DNA from: Pyrinomonadaceae bacterium
Lineage (GTDB): Bacteria > Acidobacteriota > Blastocatellia > Pyrinomonadales > Pyrinomonadaceae
Assembly: GCA_014379795.1 (NCBI GenBank)
Contig: JACMLC010000515.1
Span: forward strand, 1 to 10,850
Length of the DNA stretch: 10,850 nucleotides
Direction: 5' to 3'
Shown here in pieces: positions 5,258 through 10,850 of this stretch. Numbering within the stretch: the first letter of the stretch is position 1; each line of letters opens with the position of its first letter. A program made the translations under genes and the position numbers. A model generated the notes under the pieces. It was not told the DNA's origin and ran no database searches. It saw only the letters and a program-made list of their open reading frames with translations.

Positions 5258-8200
5258 ATGTCCCGGCGCCGCTCCGCGAAATTGCTCCTGCCCACACGCT
5301 TAACGCGAAGAATGTTTATCAGCTTGACGCTCAGCTTCAGTCTTTTGACCTGTTCTGTGCAAACCGGCTCGCTCGCCGCAGCCGCGCCGCAGGCCGAAGC
5401 GCGAACGTTGCAGCAGGGAGAGTTGATCGAGAGAGAGCTGAATGGAGGTGAAGCCCACGCTTACACTATTGCGCTTGTCTCAAACCAGTTCTTGCGCGCG
5501 GTCGCAGATCAGCGCGGCATTGATGTCGTGCTCACGCTGCTTGCGCCGGACGGCAAAAAGCTCATCGAAGTTGATAGCCCGAATGGCGAGCAAGGGCCGG
5601 AAAATATCCTGACGATTATCGAGGCGGCTGGCAATCATCTTTTGGAAGTACGCTCGTTGGAAAGACAGGCGAAGCCCGGGCGTTATGCGTTGAAGCTTGA
5701 GGAACTGCGCGCCGCCACGCCGCAGGACAAGAGCCGCGTCGCCGCGGTGAAAGTTTATGATGAGGCCGTGCTCCTGAGAAATCAGGGCGAGGCAGACGCG
5801 TTGCGGATGGCTATCAAGAAGTTTGAGGAATCGGCGTCGCTCTGGCGTGCGGCCAGCGAGCAGGCTGAAGAATCGAACATGCTGAACAACATCGGCACGC
5901 TTTACGATACGTTGCGCGAGTATCCGAAGGCGCTCGAATTTTACGAGCGTGCGCTGGGAATCAGGCGCGAGTTGAAAGACCGGAGCGGCGAAGCGCAGGC
6001 GCTCAACAACATCGGCAGCGTGTTTGAAAACATGGGAGAGAAACAGAAAGCTCTGGACTACTTCAATCAGGCGCATGCCATGTGGCGCGCTGAAGGCAAC
6101 CGCGAGGGCGAATCCGCCGCGCTCAACAATCTGGCATCTTTGTATCACTCGATGGGCGATAACAAGAAAGCGTTAGAGCTTTTCAATCAGGCGCTCCCGC
6201 TCAAACGTGCGGTCGGTGATCGCTCCGGCGAGGCGGCCACGCTCAACAACATGGGCGGAGTCTATTTTCAGCTTGGCGAAAAGCAGAAGGCGCTCGATTA
6301 TTTCAATCAGGCGCTGCCCATCGTCAGAGCTTTAGGCGACCGTCGCGGGGAATCGTTCACGCTGGTCAACATGGGCTTGCTCTACGACTCGCTCGGCGAA
6401 AAACAGAAAGCTCTCGAACAATACAATCAAGCGCTTCCTATCCTGCAAGCTCTCGGCGAACGGTACGGCGAGAGCGTCGCGCTGAACAACATAGGGCTGC
6501 TGTACGACAGCCTGGGAGACAAGCAGAAGGCGCTTGATTGTTACAATCAGGCGTTGCCGATTATACAAAAGCTCGGAGACCGTTACGGCGAAGCGACGCT
6601 CATGAATAGCATAGGCGCTGTTTACAGTTCGCTCGGCGAAGCTGAAAAAGCTCTGGACTATTTCGAGCGTTCCCTGCCGCTGCGCCGCGCCCTCAAAGAC
6701 CGTGCCGGAGAAGCGGCCACGCTCAACAACATCGGCAGCTCTCATTCGGCTCTCAACGAAAAGCGGAAAGCGATTGAGCATCACACACAGGCGCTCTTGC
6801 TCTGGGAGGCGGTCGGCGACCCGGACGGTCAGGCCAACACGCTTGTCAATGTAGGCCAGACCTACGATGGACTGACCGAGAAGCAAAAGGCTTTAGATTA
6901 TTTCAGCCGTGCGTTACAGCTTTACCGCACGTCCGGCAACCGTCGTGGGCTGGCGCACGCGCTCACCAATCTGGGCGCGGTCTATTACTCGCTCGGCGAA
7001 AAACAGAAGGCGCTTGAGCATTACAATCAAGCTCTGCCGCTGCGCCGGGCGGTCGGAGACAAGAGCGGAGAATCAATCACGCTTTACGAGCTGGCGCGTT
7101 TTGAGCGCGATGCGGGAAATCTCACTACGGCTCGCACACGGATTGAAGCAGCTCTCTCGCTCATCGAATCAATTCGCAGCAAGGTCGCCAGCCAGGAATT
7201 GCGTGCTTCGTATCTCGCTTCGGTGCAGAAATTCTACGAATTCTACATAGACCTGCTAATGCGCCTGCACAAAGAGCGCCCGTCAGAAAATTTCCATGCC
7301 CTCGCGCTGCAAGCCAGCGAGGGAGCGCGTGCGCGCAGTTTGCTTGAGCTATTGGCCGAAGCGCGCGCGGACATACGACAGGGCGTCGTTCCGGAACTTC
7401 TTGAGCGCGAGCGCATCCTGCAACAGCGGCTCAATAGCAAAGCGGAACAGCAGGCGCGGCTCTTGAGAGGCCAGCACACCGAAGAACAGGCCGCCGCCGT
7501 CGCCAAAGAAATTACGAACTTGACGGATGAATATCGTGAGGCGCAGACGCAAATCCGGCTCAGAAGCCCGCGCTATGCTGCGCTGACGCAGCCCGCCCCG
7601 CTCGCGCTCCGCGAGATTCAAACGGAAGCGCTCGACGCGCAGACATTGTTGCTCGAATACTCGCTCGGAGACGAGAGAAGTTACCTGTGGGTGGCGACGC
7701 ACAACTCTCTGATTAGTTATGACCTGCCCAAACGCGCGTTGATCGAAGAGGCTGCGCGCAGGGTTTATCACGCGCTGGCGTCACGCCCACTGCCATTAGC
7801 TCAAGCCTCAGCCGCGCAACGAGACCTCAGCCTGAATGATGCCGCGACGAAGTACAACGAAGCCGCCTCCGGCTTGAGCCGGATGATACTCGCACCGGCG
7901 GCAGCCCAGCTTAAACGCAAGCGTCTGTTGATTGTCGCCGACGGCGCGCTGCAATACGTGCCGTTCGCCGCACTCCCGCTGCCGCGAAGTCCAGAGTCAG
8001 GAGTCGGGAGTCAAGAGTCAAAGAAAAACGGGCGCAGGCGTTCCGACTCCAGACTCCAGACTCCAGACTCCGGACTCCCCTTGATTGTTGAGCACGAGAT
8101 AGTGACGCTGCCTTCCGCTTCGACTCTGGCGGTGCTGCGACATGAGACGGCAGGTCGCAAACTCGCGACAAAGACGCTCGCGGTGCTGGCTGATCCAGTC

Positions 8201-8914
8201 TTTGCAAGCGACGACGAGAGATTAAAGTCGCTGACGGTCAAAGCCGTCAACTCGGCTCCTCAAACAGTATTTGAAGATCGCGCGCTGAGAACCTTTGCGG
8301 CTGAGACGAGAAGCTCCGGAGAGGTGGAGAGGCGTATTCCACGCCTTCCCGGAACGCGGCGCGAGGCCGAACGGATTCTGAGTCTCGCGCCCGCCGCCAA
8401 GCGGATGCAGGCACTGGATTTCGCAGCCAGCCGCACAACGGCTGTCAGCGAAAAGCTGCGCGAGTATCGCTACCTGCACTTTGCCACACACGGATTTTTC
8501 AACAGCACGCATCCAGAGCTTTCCGGCATCGTGCTCTCGATGTTCGACGAGCGCGGCGCGCAACAAAATGGCTTCCTGCGGATGCACGAAATCTTCAATC
8601 TACAATTGCCGTCGGAGTTGGTCGTCCTCTCGGCGTGCCAGACGGGATTGGGTAAGGAGATTAAAGGCGAAGGCATGATCGGCCTCACGCGCGGATTCAT
8701 GTACGCGGGCGCGCCGCGCGTCGTCGTCAGTTTGTGGAGCGTCTCAGACCTCGCCACAGCGGAATTGATGACGCGCTTTTATCAAGGCATCTTGAAAGAC
8801 GGGATGCGCCCCGCAGCCGCCCTGCGCGCAGCGCAAATACAGATGCTTCAACAAAAGCAGTGGCAAGAGCCTTTCTACTGGGCTGCCTTCACTCTTCAAG
8901 GCGAGTGGCGATAA
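5258..8914 (+). CDS. Exported TPR-repeat CHAT-domain protein (putative cysteine protease)
   Basis: A 1218-aa multidomain protein. Residues 1-48 are an export signal: a long basic region (MSRRRSAKLLLPTRLTRRMF), a hydrophobic core at about 20-34, and SLAAAAPQAEA near the cleavage site. The RRMFI may mimic a Tat motif. Residues about 50-150 form a beta-rich domain resembling the PPC-like module found before TPRs in such proteins. Ten TPRs of exactly 40 residues run from about 209 to 608, flanked by weaker ones. A helical linker (about 620-770) leads to the CHAT domain (about 775-1218). CHAT domains belong to the caspase-like peptidase clan. The dyad is present: His1078 in YLHFATHGFF and Cys1127 in VLSACQTGLG. 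GALQYVPFAALP, LPGTRREAE and the terminal FYWAAFTLQGEWR are also family marks. Residues about 911-940 are an unusual basic, Ser-rich insert encoded by an inverted repeat. Substrate and partners are unknown. Confidence 0.95.
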   Translation: MSRRRSAKLLLPTRLTRRMFISLTLSFSLLTCSVQTGSLAAAAPQAEARTLQQGELIERELNGGEAHAYTIALVSNQFLRAVADQRGIDVVLTLLAPDGKKLIEVDSPNGEQGPENILTIIEAAGNHLLEVRSLERQAKPGRYALKLEELRAATPQDKSRVAAVKVYDEAVLLRNQGEADALRMAIKKFEESASLWRAASEQAEESNMLNNIGTLYDTLREYPKALEFYERALGIRRELKDRSGEAQALNNIGSVFENMGEKQKALDYFNQAHAMWRAEGNREGESAALNNLASLYHSMGDNKKALELFNQALPLKRAVGDRSGEAATLNNMGGVYFQLGEKQKALDYFNQALPIVRALGDRRGESFTLVNMGLLYDSLGEKQKALEQYNQALPILQALGERYGESVALNNIGLLYDSLGDKQKALDCYNQALPIIQKLGDRYGEATLMNSIGAVYSSLGEAEKALDYFERSLPLRRALKDRAGEAATLNNIGSSHSALNEKRKAIEHHTQALLLWEAVGDPDGQANTLVNVGQTYDGLTEKQKALDYFSRALQLYRTSGNRRGLAHALTNLGAVYYSLGEKQKALEHYNQALPLRRAVGDKSGESITLYELARFERDAGNLTTARTRIEAALSLIESIRSKVASQELRASYLASVQKFYEFYIDLLMRLHKERPSENFHALALQASEGARARSLLELLAEARADIRQGVVPELLERERILQQRLNSKAEQQARLLRGQHTEEQAAAVAKEITNLTDEYREAQTQIRLRSPRYAALTQPAPLALREIQTEALDAQTLLLEYSLGDERSYLWVATHNSLISYDLPKRALIEEAARRVYHALASRPLPLAQASAAQRDLSLNDAATKYNEAASGLSRMILAPAAAQLKRKRLLIVADGALQYVPFAALPLPRSPESGVGSQESKKNGRRRSDSRLQTPDSGLPLIVEHEIVTLPSASTLAVLRHETAGRKLATKTLAVLADPVFASDDERLKSLTVKAVNSAPQTVFEDRALRTFAAETRSSGEVERRIPRLPGTRREAERILSLAPAAKRMQALDFAASRTTAVSEKLREYRYLHFATHGFFNSTHPELSGIVLSMFDERGAQQNGFLRMHEIFNLQLPSELVVLSACQTGLGKEIKGEGMIGLTRGFMYAGAPRVVVSLWSVSDLATAELMTRFYQGILKDGMRPAAALRAAQIQMLQQKQWQEPFYWAAFTLQGEWR
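5881..7080 (+). repeat. Ten tandem 120-nt TPR-coding units in exact register
   Basis: Near-identical phrases of the type GCTCAACAAC-ATCGGC recur at 5881, 6001, 6121, 6241, 6361, 6481, 6601, 6721, 6841 and 6961, every 120 nt with no insertion or deletion. A decayed form (GCTTTACGAG) follows at 7081. Each unit encodes a 40-residue TPR with the approximate consensus LNNIGxxYxSLGEKQKALDYFNQALPLxRAxGDRxGEA. Similarity is visible at DNA level as well as protein level (GAAAAGCAGAAGGCGCT and TTCAATCAGGCGCT recur with few changes). This suggests growth by duplication or upkeep by recombination between units. Confidence 0.92.
7988..8078. repeat. Heptamer-built inverted repeat inside the CHAT-coding region
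   Basis: The left arm carries AGTC five times with an exact 7-nt period (7988, 7995, 8002, 8009, 8016). The right arm carries its complement GACT five times with the same period (8045, 8052, 8059, 8066, 8073). Reversing the right arm and laying it over the left pairs all five AGTC units and several bases between them, around a 25-nt loop (8020-8044). The element is read in frame as residues about 911-940, rich in Ser, Gly and Arg, between FAALPLP and LIVEHEIVTLPSAS. These two segments are normally separated by only a short loop in CHAT domains. It therefore looks inserted into a tolerant surface loop without breaking the reading frame. Confidence 0.78.
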
Positions 8915-8919
8915 AGAAA

Positions 8920-9025
8920 AAGGATGAAGGCGGAAGGCGGAAGGATGAAAGTGATGCTATTTGAGATGAGCCGTTCAAGGTTCAATAGCATGCCTGTCAT
9001 ACTTCATACTTCATCCTTCATCCTT
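8920..9025. repeat. Second heptamer-built inverted repeat, just downstream of the TPR-CHAT gene
   Basis: AAGGATGAAGG (8920-8930) and CCTTCATCCTT (9015-9025) are perfect 11-bp inverted copies. The left side is a run of heptamers, GGATGAA, GGCGGAA, GGCGGAA, GGATGAA (8922-8949). The right side has TTCAT at 9003, 9010 and 9017, also every 7 nt. An inner pair, ATGCTATT (8954-8961) and AATAGCAT (8984-8991), closes a loop of 22 nt. The element starts 5 nt after the TAA of the TPR-CHAT gene. It is followed by pyrimidine-rich sequence (to about 9059) but no clean T-run, so it is not a standard terminator, though it could act as a transcript-end hairpin. The rest of the 275-nt gap to the next gene shows nothing else that I can support. 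Confidence 0.7.
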
Positions 9026-9189
9026 GCTCTTCCGTCTTCATCCTCGCTTGCTTTCCCCTTCCCGCTCGGCTAAATTACTGCCTCACCCGGAGCGCATCCA
9101 GCCTATTTTTCGGACTCTTGAAACCGGACGCGGATGGCTATCCTTCGCTATCTAATAAGACTGTTTGAAAGGAAAATCTTTTACCAGCC

Positions 9190-10850
9190 ATGAAAGCTTA
9201 TTCAACAGACTCAATACGCAATTTGGCCGTCATCGGGCACGGCGATGCGGGCAAGACACAGCTCGTCAGTTCCCTGCTTTATATTGCGGGCGCGACCCCG
9301 CGCTGGGGCAAAGTTGACGAAGGCACGACCGTCACAGATCACGACGAAGATTCCATCGAACGCAAAGTGACATTGAATACCGCGCTCGCACACCTCGAAT
9401 ACAGGGACACGAAAATCAATTTTATAGACACGCCCGGCTACGCCGCGTTCATCACGCACGCGCGCCCTGCCCTGCGTGTGGCAGACTGCGCGCTCGTCGT
9501 CGTTCACGGCGGCAAAGGCGTCGAAGTGCAGACCGAGAAGACGTGGGCTTACGCCAACGAATTTATGCTGCCGCGCATTATGGTCATCAACGCGCTGGAT
9601 AAAGAGCATTCTGATTTTGGCATGGCTCTCGAAAGCGCGCAGAAAACTTTTAGCCGCGCCATCATTCCCTTCACCTTGCCCATCGGCAAGGAGAAAGACT
9701 TTCGCGGCGTCGTGGATGTCCTTCACATGAAGGCTTACGAGTTTGACGAGAACGGCAAGGCTAAAGAGATTGAGATTCCGTCCGCCGGGCGCGAGATCGT
9801 GGATAAAACCAGAGAGAGATTAATCGAGCTGGTCGCCGAATCGGACGACGCGCTGATGGAGAAATATTTTGAAGAAGGAACGCTGCCCGAAGAAGACATC
9901 GTGCCGAACGTCAAGCGAGCGATTGAGCGCAGCAAGCTCTGCCCGGTTTATGCCGTCTCCGCCGCGACGCTCGTCGGCTTGCAAACCATGCTGGACGGCA
10001 TCGTAGACTTTGCCCCGAATCCTGCCGCGCACGAGGCCGAGCACGGGCGCGCATCTGCGGACGCAGACGGCGGCGAGCCGCTGACGCGCAAGTATTCCGA
10101 CAGCGAGCCGTTTTCCGCTTACGTCTTTCGCACCATCGCAGACCCCTTCGCAGGCCGCATCAACGTCATGCGAATTATCAGCGGGCAGGTCAAGCATGAC
10201 GCCAACGTCTTCAACTCTTCGCGCAGCGCGCAGGAGCGTCTGGGCGCGCTCCATTCCGTGCAGGGCAAGCAACTGGACAAGATTGATGAAGCTCACGCGG
10301 GCGACATTATCGCCTGTGTGAAATTGAAAGACACACAGACCGGCGACACGCTCTCTGACAAATCCTCGCCGATTGTTTATGACGGCGTGCAATATCCTGA
10401 AGCAGCCATCGCGTTTGCCATAGAGCCTAAGTCGCGTCAGGACGAAGAAAAGATTTCCGTCGCCCTGCACAAGATTTTGGAAGAAGACCCCGCGCTTCAC
10501 TTTGACCGCGACGCGCAGACCAAAGAGTTTCTGCTTTCCGGCTCAGGCCAGCTACACGTCGAGACGGTGATCGATAAACTCAAAAAACGTTACGGCGTCG
10601 AAGTCGCGCTGCATCCGCCGAAAGTTCCGTACAAGGAGACCATCACGCAGCGCGCAGAGGTGCAGGGACGCCACAAGACACAGACGGGCGGGCGCGGGCA
10701 GTTCGGCGATTGCAAGGTCATCTTTGAACCCTTGCCGCGCGGCGAAGGCTTTATCTTCGAGGACAAGATTTTCGGCGGCGCAGTTCCCCAAAACTTCCGT
10801 CCGGCGATTGAGAAAGGCATCGTTGACGCCGCAAGCGCCGGCGCGGTCGC
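9190..10850 (+). CDS. EF-G-like translational GTPase (EF-G-2 type), 3' end outside window
   Basis: The first 553 codons of an expected 690-700. Residues 10-280 are the GTPase domain: P-loop GHGDAGKT at 16-23, switch I region KVDEGTTVTDHDEDSIERKV (41-60), G3 DTPGYAAF at 80-87, G4 as NALDKE at 134-139, and VSA at 256-258. Domain II follows (about 305-395; FRTIADPFAGRINVMRI), then domain III with LHVETVIDKL (455-464), and domain IV begins near PPKVPYKE (476-483) with GGRGQFGDCKV (500-510). Canonical EF-G translocates the ribosome. This one belongs to the EF-G-like group with the short switch I and Tyr in place of the catalytic His of DTPGH, whose exact role is uncertain. The start is set by family alignment; AAGGA lies 16 nt upstream, further than ideal. 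It is separated from the TPR-CHAT gene by 275 nt and is probably transcribed independently. Confidence 0.93.
   Translation, partial: MKAYSTDSIRNLAVIGHGDAGKTQLVSSLLYIAGATPRWGKVDEGTTVTDHDEDSIERKVTLNTALAHLEYRDTKINFIDTPGYAAFITHARPALRVADCALVVVHGGKGVEVQTEKTWAYANEFMLPRIMVINALDKEHSDFGMALESAQKTFSRAIIPFTLPIGKEKDFRGVVDVLHMKAYEFDENGKAKEIEIPSAGREIVDKTRERLIELVAESDDALMEKYFEEGTLPEEDIVPNVKRAIERSKLCPVYAVSAATLVGLQTMLDGIVDFAPNPAAHEAEHGRASADADGGEPLTRKYSDSEPFSAYVFRTIADPFAGRINVMRIISGQVKHDANVFNSSRSAQERLGALHSVQGKQLDKIDEAHAGDIIACVKLKDTQTGDTLSDKSSPIVYDGVQYPEAAIAFAIEPKSRQDEEKISVALHKILEEDPALHFDRDAQTKEFLLSGSGQLHVETVIDKLKKRYGVEVALHPPKVPYKETITQRAEVQGRHKTQTGGRGQFGDCKVIFEPLPRGEGFIFEDKIFGGAVPQNFRPAIEKGIVDAASAGAV

Noticed and set aside
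5342..5353. A lipoprotein lipobox (LLTC) in the TPR-CHAT signal region
   Set aside because: Thr before the Cys is a poor lipobox fit, and a normal cleavage site (Ala-rich) follows a few residues later.
5881..8078. A CRISPR-like array suggested by regular spacing of repeats
   Set aside because: The 120-nt units are coding TPRs with no unique spacers, and the 7-nt arrays are far too short for CRISPR repeats.
5480..8757. Several long minus-strand open frames opposite the TPR-CHAT gene (up to 222 aa)
   Set aside because: They are antisense shadows of a GC-biased repetitive gene, with Arg/Leu-rich composition and no ribosome sites or domains.
9211..10791. Minus-strand open frames opposite the EF-G-like gene (up to 226 aa)
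   Set aside because: The plus-strand frame is an unmistakable GTPase across the whole stretch; the antisense frames follow from its codon bias.

Overview
The window looks like a stretch of bacterial chromosome, most likely from an Acidobacteriota genome (Blastocatellia-like). This rests on an impression from gene content: a secreted VWA protein, an exported TPR-CHAT protein, a zinc-ribbon membrane protein with a C-terminal SVTEGTT motif, and an EF-G-like second GTPase. No rRNA or marker gene confirms it. There is no tRNA, rRNA, CRISPR array, transposase or phage gene.

Layout. Positions 1-2073 (minus strand) hold a run of small accessory genes. In transcription order these are an unrecognised 114-aa protein, a 99-aa CBU_0592-like membrane protein abutting it, a zinc-ribbon membrane protein, a HicB antitoxin, a frameshifted HicA toxin, and the 5' part of a macro-domain protein cut by the window edge. 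Positions 2131-2425 carry a large inverted repeat and the terminator of the next gene. Positions 2426-3178 (minus) encode an exported von Willebrand factor A protein, with a 24-bp palindrome just upstream of its start. The plus strand then carries msrP-msrQ (3485-5079), the periplasmic methionine sulfoxide reductase and its haem membrane partner, with overlapping stop and start. A 1218-aa exported protein follows (5258-8914): an N-terminal beta-rich domain, ten or more TPRs in an exact 120-nt register, and a C-terminal CHAT protease domain with its His/Cys dyad intact. The last gene (9190 to the edge) is an EF-G-like translational GTPase with atypical motifs.

Functional links. Only msrPQ and hicBA are clear functional units. 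MsrP, the VWA protein and the CHAT protein all carry export signals, so the middle of the window is rich in envelope functions, but nothing shows that they form one system.

The least expected signal is non-coding. Three inverted-repeat elements (2136-2235, 7988-8078, 8920-9025) have arms built from short tandem units of 7 or 8 nt. One lies in frame inside the CHAT domain of the TPR-CHAT gene, and another starts five bases after that gene's stop codon. They may be one kind of mobile or self-propagating fold-back repeat.
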